A stretch of 64,000 nt of DNA, from assembly GCA_028583405.1 (NCBI GenBank), contig CM053243.1, positions 50,045,826 to 50,109,825 of the forward strand, written 5' to 3'. Within the stretch, counting starts at the first letter, position 1. Each line of letters opens with the position of its first letter. The position numbers and the translations under genes were made by a program. Origin of the DNA: Pogonophryne albipinna. Lineage: Eukaryota; Chordata; Actinopteri; Perciformes; Artedidraconidae. Positions 1 to 11,236 of this stretch are shown here, one piece after another. The notes under the pieces were generated by a model. The model worked only from the letters and a program-made list of their open reading frames with translations. It had not been told where the DNA came from and did no database searches.

Positions 1-636
1 TTCTTGGTCCCCTCCTCTTCTCCCTGTACACAAACTCGCTCGGATCAGTCATTAGCCCGCATGGTTTTTCATACCACTGCTACGCTGACGACACCCAATT
101 AATTCTGTCCTTTCCCCGCTCAGAGACCCAGGTCGTCGCACGCATCTCTGCTTGTCTAGCTGACATCTCTCAGTGGATGTCTGCTCATCACCTCAAGCTC
201 AACCTTGACAAGACTGAACTGCTTTTCCTTCCGGGAAAAGATTGTCCCACTCTTGACCTGACGATCAACATCGGCACCTCTGTTGTTTCCCCAACTCAGA
301 CTGCCAGGAATCTGGGTGTGACCCTAGATAACAACCTGCAAACATCGCTGCTCCAACCCGTTGCTGCATATACACGCTTTACAACATCAGGAAGATACGT
401 CCCCAGCTGACCCAGAAAGCCACGCAGGTTCTGGTCCAGGCTCTCGTCACCTCACGCCTAGACTACTGCAACTCCCTCCTGGCTGGTCTACCTGCATGTG
501 CCATCCGACCTCTGCAGCTCATCCAGAATGCAGCGGCTCGTCTGGTCTTCAACCTTCCTAAATTTTCCCACACCACTCCGCTCCCTTCACTGGCTTCCGG
601 TAACTGCTAGAATCCACTTCAAGACAATGGTACCAG
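1..636 (+). mobile_element. L2-like LINE fragment, RT to C-terminus, broken
   Basis: This is the 3' coding part of a non-LTR retrotransposon cut by the window edge. Translation shows the reverse transcriptase block after the PQGSVLGP region, with the catalytic YADDTQL motif near base 85, then the C-terminal region (CNSLL, NAAARLVF). The protein matches the element at 5758-9200 on the other strand almost word for word, so both belong to one L2-like family of the Jockey superfamily. The frame is interrupted near base 340, where several bases differ from the other copy, and near base 580, where a few bases are missing before the SLHWLP motif. Similarity stops at about 636, before the family's 3' tail. 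It is a dead fragment. Confidence 0.85.
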
Positions 637-1067
637 CGCCATATAGACTGAGAGTTATGTCATCTCCGTTCACTCCAATGGACCACTTTTTTACAGCAAT
701 GGCGGATCGTGGAGCCTCTCAATCGTTCCCCGGAAGTTAGCGCCATGGCTAGCAGAGCTGTAGAGTTGCAGCATAATAGACCGTTCGTGACGGACTTTTA
801 AAGGTAAGAAGAAGTTTAAAGATTTATATTGCGGATATTATCAGTACATCTGATTCAAATTAACATGTGTATTAAAGGATGTCAGTGATTATCCCTAAAT
901 TAGTAGATTTAGGGAACGTTTACAGATAACAGATTAAGCTAGGATACCGAATCAAGTTAGCAACACATGTTGAACAGCCTTTTAATTGTAAATTCCGTTC
1001 TCTTAATGTCATTTCGTCCAACATTGTTGAATTAGAGAAGAGGGGCTTCTAAACGGGATTGTATGCG
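637..1067. other. No recognisable gene
   Basis: The stretch between the LINE fragment and the N gap has no long reading frame and no repeat I recognise. A short frame with an ATG at 744 runs into a GTAAGA that could serve as a splice donor near 803, but nothing supports calling it an exon. Confidence 0.5.
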
Positions 1068-2067
1068 NNNNNNNNNNNNNNNNNNNNNNNNNNNNNNNNN
1101 NNNNNNNNNNNNNNNNNNNNNNNNNNNNNNNNNNNNNNNNNNNNNNNNNNNNNNNNNNNNNNNNNNNNNNNNNNNNNNNNNNNNNNNNNNNNNNNNNNNN
1201 NNNNNNNNNNNNNNNNNNNNNNNNNNNNNNNNNNNNNNNNNNNNNNNNNNNNNNNNNNNNNNNNNNNNNNNNNNNNNNNNNNNNNNNNNNNNNNNNNNNN
1301 NNNNNNNNNNNNNNNNNNNNNNNNNNNNNNNNNNNNNNNNNNNNNNNNNNNNNNNNNNNNNNNNNNNNNNNNNNNNNNNNNNNNNNNNNNNNNNNNNNNN
1401 NNNNNNNNNNNNNNNNNNNNNNNNNNNNNNNNNNNNNNNNNNNNNNNNNNNNNNNNNNNNNNNNNNNNNNNNNNNNNNNNNNNNNNNNNNNNNNNNNNNN
1501 NNNNNNNNNNNNNNNNNNNNNNNNNNNNNNNNNNNNNNNNNNNNNNNNNNNNNNNNNNNNNNNNNNNNNNNNNNNNNNNNNNNNNNNNNNNNNNNNNNNN
1601 NNNNNNNNNNNNNNNNNNNNNNNNNNNNNNNNNNNNNNNNNNNNNNNNNNNNNNNNNNNNNNNNNNNNNNNNNNNNNNNNNNNNNNNNNNNNNNNNNNNN
1701 NNNNNNNNNNNNNNNNNNNNNNNNNNNNNNNNNNNNNNNNNNNNNNNNNNNNNNNNNNNNNNNNNNNNNNNNNNNNNNNNNNNNNNNNNNNNNNNNNNNN
1801 NNNNNNNNNNNNNNNNNNNNNNNNNNNNNNNNNNNNNNNNNNNNNNNNNNNNNNNNNNNNNNNNNNNNNNNNNNNNNNNNNNNNNNNNNNNNNNNNNNNN
1901 NNNNNNNNNNNNNNNNNNNNNNNNNNNNNNNNNNNNNNNNNNNNNNNNNNNNNNNNNNNNNNNNNNNNNNNNNNNNNNNNNNNNNNNNNNNNNNNNNNNN
2001 NNNNNNNNNNNNNNNNNNNNNNNNNNNNNNNNNNNNNNNNNNNNNNNNNNNNNNNNNNNNNNNNNNN
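1068..2067. other. Assembly gap, exactly 1000 N
   Basis: One thousand consecutive N bases, probably a placeholder of arbitrary size. It removes the integrase end and 3' LTR of the minus-strand chromovirus. Reading frames spanning it are artefacts. Confidence 1.
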
Positions 2068-3567
2068 CTCTGGCTGGAACTGGCGAGACAGGGCGTCAGG
2101 TTTGATGTTCTTAGAACCAGGTCTGTATGAAAGAGAAAAATCAAAGCGCGTGAAAAACAGAGCCCATCTGGCTTGACGAGAGTTCCGCCGCTTAGCTGAA
2201 CGGATGTACTCCAAATGTTTGTGGTCAGTCCAGACCACAAAAGGCTGCTCTGCTCCCTCCAACCAGTGTCTCCATTCTTCCAGGGCAAGTTTCACTGCCA
2301 ACAGTTCTCGATTTCCAATGTCATAATTTCTTTCTGCTGGGGACAGCTTCCGAGAGAAGAAGGCACACGGGTGCATCTTCTGATTCTCGGCCGACCGTTG
2401 AGAAAGAACTGCCCCAACTCCAGTGTCCGACGCATCTACCTCTACAGTAAACTGCCGAGTAGAATCTTGAAAAATCTAAATAGGAGCAGAGGTGAAGCGT
2501 GACTTTAACTCACCAAAAGCCCCTTCTGCCACAGAGGACCACCGGAAGGGAATGTTCTGAGAGGTGAGAGCTGTGAGAGGGGCTGCCACCAAACTGTAGT
2601 TTCGAATGAAACTCCGGTAGAAGTTGGCAAAACCCAGAAAGCGTTGGAGCTCCTTGCGTGTTGAAGGGCGTGGCCAGTCAGTCACCGCCTTGGTCTTGTC
2701 AGCATCCATCTTGATGTTTCCGGTGGAGACCACAAATCCCAGGAAAGGGACTTCTGTGGTGTGGAACACACACTTCTCGGCCTTGACAAAGAGGTGATTC
2801 TCCAAGAGCCTCTGGAGGACTAGGCGAACATGGACCACATGCTCCTGTTTTGACTTGGAAAAAATCAAAATGTCATCCAGGTATACAAAAACACAGATAT
2901 TGAGTAGATCCCGCAGAACATCATTCACCAACCCCTGGAAGACTGCAGGTGCATTGGTGAGTCCAAAAAGCATGACTAGATACTCATAATGTCCACTAGG
3001 AGTGTTAAATCCCGTCTTCCACTCGTCCCCCTCCCTGATTCTCACCAAATGGTACGTGTTACGTAGGTCCAGCTTGGTAAAAATAGTAGCGCCTTGTAAC
3101 AGTTCAAATGCAGAGGAAACAAGTGGAAGGGGGTACCTGTTCTTGACAGTGATGTTATTGAGTCCTCTGTAGTCAATGCATGGGCGCAGAGTCTTATCCT
3201 TCTTACCCACGAAGAAAAAACCTGCACCAGCAGGAGATGATGAAGGCCGGATAAGCCCTGCATCCAAAGAGTCATTGATATACTTCTCCTTTGACTTAGT
3301 TTCAGGAGCCGATAAAGAAAAAAGTCGACCACTAGGAGGAGAAGTACCAGGTAACAGGTCAATAGGACAGTCATTAGCACGATGAGGCGGGAATGAGGTG
3401 GCCGGAACCTTGTTAAAGGCCTCTTTAAGGTCCCAGTAATCCTTGGGAACACCAGAAATGTCTTGACACTCAGAGATAATCGGCTGACTGGAATCAATTG
3501 AGGAACTAGATCTTAAGCAGACAGCATAACAATGAGCACTCCACTCTCTAATAGTCCTGAATCCCAA
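2068..3567 (-). pseudogene. Chromovirus reverse transcriptase and RNase H
   Basis: The RT frame (3567 to 2476, minus strand) carries the expected blocks in order: [30 protein letters not shown], the catalytic [10 protein letters not shown] and [12 protein letters not shown] single TAG codon at 2476-2478, where related copies have a leucine, separates it from RNase H. RNase H continues in the same frame ([23 protein letters not shown]) up to the N gap. RT copies the genomic RNA and RNase H degrades the template. Apart from that stop and the lesions upstream, the domain is well preserved, so decay is modest. Confidence 0.88.
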
Positions 3568-3569
3568 TC

Positions 3570-3968
3570 TATATGAGGATTATGTCTCCTTAACTAAGGA
3601 AACCCCAAAATGACAGGCTGATGTGGTGCATGGATAAGGTGAAAAGAGAGTGTTTCGCTGTGATTACCTGACATGCTCATTTGAACTGGAGTTGAACGGT
3701 GTGTCACTCTGCAGAGAAGACGACCATCTAGAGCTGTAGCTTTGATGGGCTTCTCCAAAATCTCCCTGCCAAGTCCCATCTGAAAGGCCAGTGTTATGTC
3801 CAAAAGACTGGCATCAGCACCAGAGTCAATAAGAACTGACACAGTGTGCATTTTCCCCGAGCAGCTCAGCTGAGCATGGATTAGGGGTCGAGAGGGCATT
3901 TCTAAATTCATAATTTGGCTCACCAGCGCCCTCTGGATGACTGGTGAGCCCTGCCTTTTACAGGACAA
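3570..3968 (-). pseudogene. Chromovirus aspartic protease domain
   Basis: The minus-strand frame ending at 3594 shows the retropepsin active site as DSGADAS after VSVLI, and ends in the ILGFP block that precedes RT in Gypsy elements. A stop codon follows directly where the family usually has a tryptophan (LGFPW). The next dozen codons continue in frame to about 3545, where one base appears lost before the IREW motif. Protease and RT are thus separated by one nonsense and one frameshift lesion. The enzyme normally matures Gag-Pol inside the particle. Confidence 0.8.
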
Positions 3969-4885
3969 GACAAGGCAAGATGACCCTCCTAGCCGCAGTA
4001 AAGACAGCAGTTGTCCCGCAGGCGGCGCTGTCGTTCTGCCTTGGAGAGCCGGGTCCGCCCCAGCTGCATTGGTTCAGAAGAGTTAGAAAATCCTCCTCTC
4101 ACCTGTTCAGTAGCATGCGCTGACGGGAGAGGCGGAGCCTGAGGGGCAACGGAGAAAACCCTCTCTCTCCTCCGCTCCCGCAGACGGCAGTCAATGCGGA
4201 TGGAGAGAGCCACCAGCTCATCTAAATCAGCAGGAAGGTCCCGAGCTGCCAGTTCGTCTTTAAGGCGATCCGACAGACCGTTGTAGAAGGCATCGAGAAG
4301 TGAAGAAGCATTCCAGTTACTCTCGGCGGCTATGGTACGAAACTCGATGGAGTAATCGGACACAGATCTCCCTCCTTGCGCCAGGTTAAACAGTCCCCGA
4401 GCGACCTCTCTTCCGGGTGTGACGTGATCAAAGACTTTACGCAGTTCATCGGAGAATAAGCTTACAGACGAGCAGGCAGAGGATTGTCTCTCCCATACGG
4501 CGGTATCCCAGTCTTTAGCTTTGCCTGTGAGAAGAGAGACAATATACGCCACCCGGGATCTTTCTGTTGGGAAGGCGGAAGGCTGAAGCTCGAAGGCGAG
4601 GGAACATTGGACCAGAAATGGTCTGCACGAACCTGGGGCTCCAGAGTAGTGTTCCGGAGGAGGCAGGCGTGCATCCGATGCCGGAGGATTCTGGAATCGA
4701 ACAGCGGAAGCTGGAGTTAGTTCCGGACTTTGGACCGTAGGAGGAAGGTTCTGAAGATGATCACGGAGATTCAGGTCCGTTCGTGACGAGCGGCCATCTC
4801 CTGCATAGCTTCAGCCATGAAGGTAAGCTGCTATGCATGATATCTTGCGTTGGCGGTTCTGTCGATGAGTCGGCTGGGTTCATGT
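3940..4885 (-). pseudogene. Chromovirus gag, frameshifted and with a stop in the zinc knuckle
   Basis: The central open part covers about 187 residues (4552 to 3989, minus strand). It has the capsid-like features of sushi-type Gag (LTGKAKDW, FDHVTPGRE, DYSIEFRTIA) and a basic C-terminus. A single CCHC knuckle follows: CLYCG, then a TAG codon, then EGHLALSC. The stop therefore falls inside the knuckle, next to the position of the family's usual glycine or arginine. The N-terminal third is open in another frame (about 4885 to 4462), implying a frameshift near 4500-4560. Gag would form the particle and bind element RNA. This copy cannot make the whole protein. Confidence 0.8.
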
Positions 4886-4904
4886 TGGCCAGATTGTACT
4901 GTCA

Positions 4905-5195
4905 CGATCACAGGTACAGATCAGAACCCCATTCCCAAATACAACGCCTGTTGGTGAGGTATGGGGGTGCTCTTTTTCCAATTGATCGCAAAGCCCAACT
5001 TGGTTAGGTGTAGGATCAATTGAGCTGTGCAAAACATTGCCTATTCCCTGGACCTGGCCATGACTATGAGGTCGTCTCTCATCCATGATAATCCATGACA
5101 AACTGGAGTTGAGACCAGGAGGCGGAGTCGCAGTCTTACACGATTCTCTGCGCTCTCTCCTAGGCAGTCATCTATAGGAATCCCGAACCCAATAA
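4905..5195 (-). repeat. Probable 5' LTR of chromovirus copy 1, outer edge uncertain
   Basis: TGTCACGATCACAGG at 4905 on the plus strand, read on the minus strand, gives an LTR ending in TGACA about 20 bases before the gag start. That is the layout expected for a 5' LTR. The other edge is not visible, because the sequence passes into the plus-strand LINE near 5200 without a recognisable duplication, and the 3' LTR needed for comparison is missing. Confidence 0.4.
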
Positions 5196-5199
5196 AATA

Positions 5200-5757
5200 C
5201 CCAATATTAACGGTGTGTGTGTCATACATAATAACCTAATAAAAGTAAATGTAACAACTACTACAGTGCAACAAAGCAGGAAGATTAAATGTGGTCTCTT
5301 AAACATAAGATCTCTAGCATCTAAAGCAATATTGGTACATGATTTAATATCAGATTATAATATTGATATATGCTGTCTCCCTGAAACTTGGTTGAGACAT
5401 GAAGAATATGTCAGCATAAATGAGGCCACTCCACCCAGCCATATCAATACTCATATTGCCCGAGGCACAGGCCGAGGAGGTGGAGTTGCAGCAATCTTTG
5501 ACTCAAATGTACTTATCAATACTAAACCAAAATTAAATTATACCTGCTTTGAAAGCCTCGTTTTTAGTCTTACGCATCCGACCTGGAAAACTTTGCAGCC
5601 AATCTTATTTGTTACAGTGTACCGTGCACCAGGTCCCTTGTTCACATTATATATGCTTCCGTTAGGCAATATTATAAGGAATCATTCTGTAAATCTTCAT
5701 TGTTATGCGGATGATACTCAACTATATTTATCAATCAAGCCTGATGAAATTACATTA
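5200..5757 (+). pseudogene. LINE-A copy 1, 5' part: endonuclease fused to RT by a deletion
   Basis: An open frame (5215-5778) encodes the start of an AP-type endonuclease of a Jockey-superfamily [15 protein letters not shown], then ETWL, then [10 protein letters not shown] and VYRAPGP. Immediately after APGP it jumps to [16 protein letters not shown] and [11 protein letters not shown], which belong to the reverse transcriptase. The rest of the endonuclease, the linker and the first half of RT are therefore missing. The same RT block occurs with its proper upstream context in the second copy (61800). The frame is then interrupted at 5748 by the L2-like LINE and resumes at 9211. Confidence 0.85.
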
Positions 5758-5954
5758 CATTACATTGCATTTAGCTGACGCTTTTATCCAAAGCAACTTA
5801 CAATAAGTGCGTTCGACCAACAAAATACAAACTTGAAGAAAACAGAATCATATAAGTACATCAGGTTTCATAGAGCAAAAACATTTCAAGTGCTACTCAA
5901 CTGGCTTTAGGTAAGCCAGTCCTTTATTAGTATATACGTGCTTTGTTAATAGTT

Positions 5955-7330
5955 CTATCGCTCGAAGTGGAGTCGAAAGAGATGAGTTTTCAGTCTGCGC
6001 CGGAAGGTGTGTAAGCTATCTGCTGTCCTGATGTCAATGGGGAGCTCATTCCACCATTTTGGAGCCAGGATAGCAAACCCACGTGTTTTTGCTGATGGGA
6101 ACTTGGGTCCCCTTCGCAGCGAGGGTGCAGCGAGCCGTTTGGTTGATGCAGATCGGAGTGCACGTGCTGGGGTGTACAGTTTAACCATGTCCTGGATGTA
6201 GGAAGGGCCAGATCCATTCGCAGCATTGTACGCAAGTACCATTGTCTTGAAGTGGATTCTAGCAGTTTCCGGAAGCCAGTGGAGGGAGCGGAGGAGCGGC
6301 GTGGTGTGGGAGAATTTAGGAAGGTTGAAGACCAGACGAGCCGCTGCATTCTGGATGAGCTGCAGACGTCGGATGGCACATGCAGGTAGACCAGCCAGGA
6401 GGGAGTTGCAGTAGTCTAGGCGTGAGATGACGAGAGCCTGGACCAGAACCTGCGTCGCTTTCTGGGTCAGCTGGGGACGTATCCTCCTGATGTTGTAAAG
6501 TGTGTATCTGCAGCAGCGGGTTGTAGCAGCTATGTTTTCAGTGAAGGACAGGTTGTTATCTAGGATCACACCCAGATTCCTTGCAGTCTGAGTCGGGGAA
6601 ACAACAGAGGTGCCGATGTTCATTGTTAGGTCAAGAGTGGGACAATCTTTTCCCGGAAGGAAAAGCAGTTCAGTCTTGTCAAGGTTGTGCTTGAGGTGAT
6701 GAGCAGACATCCACTGAGAGATGTCAGCTAGACAAGCAGAGTTGCGTGCGACGACCTGGGTCTCTGAGCGGGGAAAGGACAGGATTAATTGGGTGTCGTC
6801 AGCGTAGCAGTGGTATGAAAAACCATGCGGGCTAATGACAGATCCGAGCGAGTTTGTGTACAAGGAGAAGAAGAGCGGACCAAGAACAGAGCCCTGAGGG
6901 ACCCCTGTAGTTAATTGACAAGGGTCGGACTCCGACCCTCTCCAAGTGACCCTGTAGGTGCGGTCTTTGAGGTATGAGGTGATGAGGGAAAGAGCAGTGC
7001 CTGAAACTCCAAGTACTTGGAGAGTGGGAAGGAGGATCTGATGATTCACCGTGTCGAATGCAGCAGACAGGTCCAAAAGGATGATGACAGAGGAGAGGGA
7101 GGCTGCTTTAGCAGTGTGCAGTTCCTCAGTGACAGCAAGGAGGCCAGTTTCTGTGGAGTGACCTGCCTTGAAACCAGACTGGTGCGGATCCAGAAGGTTG
7201 TTCTGATGGAGATAACAGGAGAGTTGTTTAAAGACAGCGCGTTCAAGTGTTTTAGACAGGAATGGGAGGAGAGAGACAGGCCTTTAGTTTATAACATCCG
7301 ACGGGTTGAGAGTGGGTTTCTTTAGGAGAG
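5955..7330 (-). pseudogene. L2-like LINE reverse transcriptase
   Basis: The RT open section ends at 5955 and starts upstream of DLSAAFDTVNH (domain A). It continues with TGVPQGSVLGP, the catalytic CYADDTQLI and the C-terminal region ending in RRLKTHLFRLH. Upstream the RPVSLLPFLSKTLE and HQSGFKAGHSTET blocks are readable, but a TAA near 7283 replaces the tyrosine usual before RPVS. Endonuclease and RT are thus split by one frameshift and one stop. The copy is otherwise well preserved. Confidence 0.87.
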
Positions 7331-7531
7331 GGTTTACTCTTGCCTCCTTGAGACTGTTTGGAAAGTGACCAGAAGTTAGAGAAGTGTTGATGAAATGGGT
7401 GAGAAACGGTTGAATATCAGGAGCGATAGTCTGAAGGAGGTTTGAAGGGATAGGGTCCAGAGGACAGGTGGTAGGACGGGCAGAAGTAATGAGGGTAAGA
7501 ACCTCACTTGGAGAGAGAGGGGAAAAGGAGG

Positions 7532-8884
7532 TCAGTGTGTGGGTGAAAGGAGGGTCTGGTGACCCAGTGGTGAGTAAAGGTGAGTCAGAAAAAGAAGAGT
7601 GAATATCATCAACCTTTTTTTCAAAGTGGTTAACAAAGTCGCTTGACAGAAGGGAGGAGGGGAAGGGGCTTTGGGGGGGTCCAGGAGGGAGGAGAAGATG
7701 GAAAATAGTTTTTTGGGATTGGAATAGGAAGATTGGATCTTATCTTGAAAGAAAGTGCTTTTTGCCTGAGAGATCGAGGCAGAGAAAGAGGAGAGGAGAG
7801 CCTGATAGGTTAGGAGGTCGTCATGGTGTTTGGATTTCCACCGTTTCCGCTCTGCTGCCCGAAGGACGGTTCTATTAGCACGCAGTGCGTCATTTAGCCA
7901 GGGAGCAGGAGGGGACTGACGAGCCTGCCGAGATGTGAGAGGACAGAGAGAGTCCAGAGAGGATGAGAGAGTAGAGAGGAGAGTTTCTGCAGCAGAGTTT
8001 GGAGGTAGGAGTTGGAACGAGTCAGAGGAAGGGAGGGCTGAGAGCACCAATGAGGCAAAGGTAGAGGGGGAGAGGGAACGAAGGTTACGGCGGACAGGTG
8101 CAGGATGAGAAGAGATTAGTTTGTTATGTTTGGAAAGGGGTAGAGAGAATGAAATGAAGAAGTGATCGGATGTGTGGAGCGGGTTTACAGAGAGGTTAGA
8201 AGTAGTGCAGTTCCTTGAGAATATGAGATCAAGGACATTGTCAGCTTTATGAGTTGGTGGGGATGGAGACAGTGAGAAAGCAAAGGCGGTTAACAGAGAT
8301 GTTAGTTGGTCTATCTTACCTGTCTGGAGGTTGAAGTCTCCGAGAAGTACAGCGGGAGGGCCAGTTTCAGGGATGTGTGAGAGGAGATTATCTAATTCCT
8401 CCAAGAAGTCTCCCAAGGCGCCTGGTGGACGGTAGAGAACAACAATGGTTAATTGTATAGGATGGGTTACTGTGACGGCATGGAATTCAAAGGTGGAAGG
8501 AGTGAAGTTAGGTAGCTTGAAGAGGGAAAAGCTCCATTTGGGAGAGAGCAGGAGACCAGTGCCACCTCCTCTGCCAGTGGGTCTGGGTGTATGGGAGAAG
8601 GAATATGCTGTGGAGAGAGCTGCTGGGGTGGATGTGTTGGATGGAGTAATCCAGGTCTCAGTGAGAGCAAGGAAATCCAGAGACTGCAGGGAAGCGTAGC
8701 CAGAGATGAAGTCAGCCTTAGGAACAGCTGACTGGCAGTTCCACAGGCCGCCTGAAACTAGATGTTGGATGTCAGTGGAGCATGTGGGATAGACGAGAGC
8801 AGGCCGGTTATATCGATTACGAGATACACGGGGCCAGTGATAATTGCGAGAAGACACATAAACAGGAATGGAGAAAATACACAT
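7532..8884 (-). pseudogene. L2-like LINE endonuclease region
   Basis: The 450-codon minus-strand frame shows AP-endonuclease blocks in order: DFLALTETWI (about residue 70), GRGGGTGLLLS, VVLYRPPG, LLGDFNL and TSDHFFISFSL. The linker to RT follows. Near 7620 a frameshift in a T-rich run ends the frame with unrelated residues, while the correct continuation lies in another frame. The enzyme nicks target DNA to prime reverse transcription. Confidence 0.85.
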
Positions 8885-9210
8885 GATTATAGCATGAAGG
8901 GCTAAACAACCAAATAAAATAAAACACCAGCGATACTTAGCTCAATCAAAGTAGGATTTGCATCCTCTTTGCCCCCCTCGTGACTCCCACAGGACTCTAT
9001 TGTCTTTGTCAGTCTTCGTCTGTCTGACGCTCCAGGAAATTGCTACCTAAAATGGACACCTGATTGCTGAGTTCTCACAGCTGTGGGGCCACGTCCCTTT
9101 AATTAGTTAACTCTCTGCAGCTGGTGGCCCTCAAAAGGAAATCTAGACTGGCTCCCTCCTGAGTTGTTATTGTGTCTTTTCAGTGGCCCAATGGTTTTAC
9201 AATTACATTA

Positions 9211-10612
9211 AACCCTAAATCATCTAAATAAAATTCAAGACTGCCTCAAGGACTTAAAAACGTGGATGACCTTAAACTTTTTGATGTTAAACACGACCAA
9301 AACTGAAGTTATTGTACTCGGCCCAAGGAATCTACGAAACAAATTATCTAAAGATATACTAACTATGGATGGCATTAATTTGGCCTCCAGTGAGACTGTA
9401 AGGAATCTTGGTGTTATATTTGATCAGGATTTATCCTTTAACGCCCACATAAAATCAATTTCAAGGACCGCCTACTTCCATCTACGTAACATTGCAAAAA
9501 TCAGGCATATAATGCCTCAAAGCGATGCAGAGAAACTAGTCCATGCATTTGTTACTTCAAGGCTGGATTATTGTAACTCCTTATTATCAGGGTGTACCAA
9601 GAAATCAGTCAAGTCGCTTCAGCTGATTCAAAATGCTGCAGCTCGTGTACTAACCAGAGTTAGGAAAAGGGACCACATTACTCCTGTTCTGGCTGCCTTA
9701 CACTGGCTCCCTATAGAACACAGGATATAATTTAAAATTCTTCTTCTCGCCTACAAAGCCCTTAATGGGCAGGCGCCATCTTACCTTAAAGAACTCATTA
9801 TACCCTACTGTCCTACTAGGGCATTGCATTCCAAGAATGCAGGGTTGTTGGTTGTTCCTAGAGTCTCTAAAAGTACAATGGGAGCCAGAGCCTTTTCTTA
9901 TCAAGCTCCACATTTGTGGAATCAGCTTCCAGTTTGTGTTCGGGCGGCAGACACCCTATCCGTTTTTAAGAGTGCGCTTAAGACCTTCCTTTTTGATAAA
10001 GCTTATAGTTAGAGCTGATTAGATTCAGCCCCTAGTTTTGCTGATATAGGCTTGGTTTTGTCGGGGGACATCTTACTTCTTCCTTCTCTCTGTCTGTAAC
10101 TGTGTACTCTCATGTTCCGAATAACCCAGCTTCCCCAAATGTATTTCTTTTTGGTGTCTATATACGCCGGGATCCGGAGTCATGGATGATCCTGCGGTCC
10201 TGTGTCCTGCATCGCGAGCCCTGGATCTTGAGTCGTGGCTGTGGTCCTGGATCATAAGTCCTGGATGGATATCCTCGTGGATTCATCTTCTTAGTATAGA
10301 CACATGCATTTCCAAACATTTGGACTACCTATGTTGCAAATGTATTATCTTTTCAATTTACACACGGCATCTATTGCACGTTTGTCCGTCCTGGGAGAGG
10401 GATCCCTCCTCTGTTGCTCTCCCTGAGGTTTCTCCCATTTTTCCCTTTAAACTGTGGGTTTTCTCCGGAAGTTTTTCCTTGTACGATGTGAGGGTCTAAG
10501 GACAGAGGGTGTCGTATTGTCATACTGATATTCTGTACAAACTGTGAAGTCCACTGAGACAAATGTAATATTTGTGATAATGGGCTATATAAATAAACAT
10601 TGATTGATTGAT
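9211..10612 (+). mobile_element. LINE-A copy 1, 3' part with 3' UTR and GATT tail
   Basis: Resuming after the inserted L2-like LINE, the frame encodes the RT C-terminal region (WMTLNFLMLNTTKTE, LGVIFDQDLSF, LDYCNSLLSG, NAAARVLTR, LHWLPIEHRI). It is cut by a TAA at 9728 where the second copy reads serine. A further frame ends at 10012 with LKTFLFDKAYS. The 3' UTR contains the dispersed fish LINE sequence around GAGAGGGATCCCTCCTCTG and GGGCTATATAAATAAAC, and ends in a short GATT repeat at 10600-10612. Confidence 0.85.
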
Positions 10613-11228
10613 CATGCCATGGACGCGCAGCGGCTGGAGCGCAGTGGCCACACATTTGCTGAACGTGCGTGGGGATAGGCAGTAGCCGAACGGTAATCTG
10701 TTGTACTCGTAGGCTATCCCCTGGAAGGCAAAACGCAGATCATTTCTGTGCTCTGGAGCAATTTCCACATGAAAGTACGCGTCTTTCAGGTCGATGGTGG
10801 TGAACCAATCGCCCGGTTGCACTAGCCCCAGTAACTGTTTTATAGTGTATTCAGTATAACTGAATTTACCTCTCGCATGCCTTTGAATGGAGCTGGGATG
10901 CTGCAAAACTGGAGTGAATAACCCCGTTTCAGCGTCCTGTCCATCCACTTTGTTAACACAGAGCTGAGTTTCCATTCCCCATAACACTGTGTTAGGGGAC
11001 AAGCCCTCAGCTGCGGGGCCCCAGGTATGAAGCTGTGATACTCCCTGGTGACCAGTTCCGCCGCAAAACTCCCCGTGAAGGGAAGTTCGTCCCATGGAGG
11101 GTCGACACAGAAAGGGCCGATTTTTTACTGAGGTCCCTGAATGCACCGCCGCGCGCTCTTGTGTGCGTGCGCTCCGCCATAATGTCCCCTTTACCACTAC
11201 GTGTTAACTGCATTAATCACAGTCTTTA
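10613..11228 (-). pseudogene. DIRS-like retrotransposon RT fragment
   Basis: On the minus strand a frame reads GDWFTTIDLKDAYFHV, LRFAFQGIAYEY, LPFGYCLSPRTF and KCVATALQPLR. These are the reverse transcriptase blocks typical of DIRS elements, which use a tyrosine recombinase instead of an integrase. The upstream part (GPAAEGLSPN, LCVNKVD) does not show the expected RPVLDLR block cleanly, so it is rearranged. No recombinase domain is visible. The fragment abuts the LINE-A tail on one side and the hAT element on the other. Sequence just beyond the hAT (15696 onward) should be the continuation, because the hAT has a clean duplication there. Confidence 0.75.
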
Positions 11229-11236
11229 CTCTAGGC
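11229..11236. repeat. 8-bp target duplication CTCTAGGC (left) of the hAT
   Basis: The same eight bases lie at 15688-15695 directly outside the other terminal inverted repeat. Confidence 0.9.

Larger units (their letters stand above)
2068..4905 (-). mobile_element. Ty3/Gypsy chromovirus copy 1 (sushi-ichi type), truncated by the gap
   Basis: On the minus strand a gag, protease, reverse transcriptase and RNase H follow in the order usual for Ty3/Gypsy. The RNase H closely matches the second chromovirus at 12923-15473, which carries a C-terminal chromodomain, so I place both in the chromovirus branch found in fish (sushi-ichi type). The start codon region lies near 4882 on the minus strand. Beyond it, TGTCACGATC at 4905 onward looks like the inner edge of an LTR. 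Integrase, chromodomain and the 3' LTR would lie in the N gap. Several point lesions disable it. Confidence 0.85.
5758..9200 (-). mobile_element. L2-like LINE, nearly full length, inserted into LINE-A
   Basis: This minus-strand LINE runs from a 5' untranslated part (9200 to about 8885) through endonuclease and RT to the characteristic fish 3' tail. That tail, near 5765-5800 on the plus strand, is TTTAGCTGACGC followed by TTATCCAAAGC. It ends in a short ATGTA-type repeat. AATTACATTA occurs on both sides (5748-5757 and 9201-9210), a 10-bp target duplication interrupting LINE-A between its PDE codons and KIQD-like codons. Family placement rests on the tail and protein motifs. Stops and frameshifts make it inactive. 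Confidence 0.88.

Noticed and set aside
744..803. Short frame with ATG and a GTAAGA donor as a first exon
   Set aside because: Too short, with a stop before the donor and no further exon visible before the gap.
1009..2376. Long reading frames on both strands across the N gap
   Set aside because: They consist mostly of N; only the RNase H part (2068-2376, minus) is real sequence.
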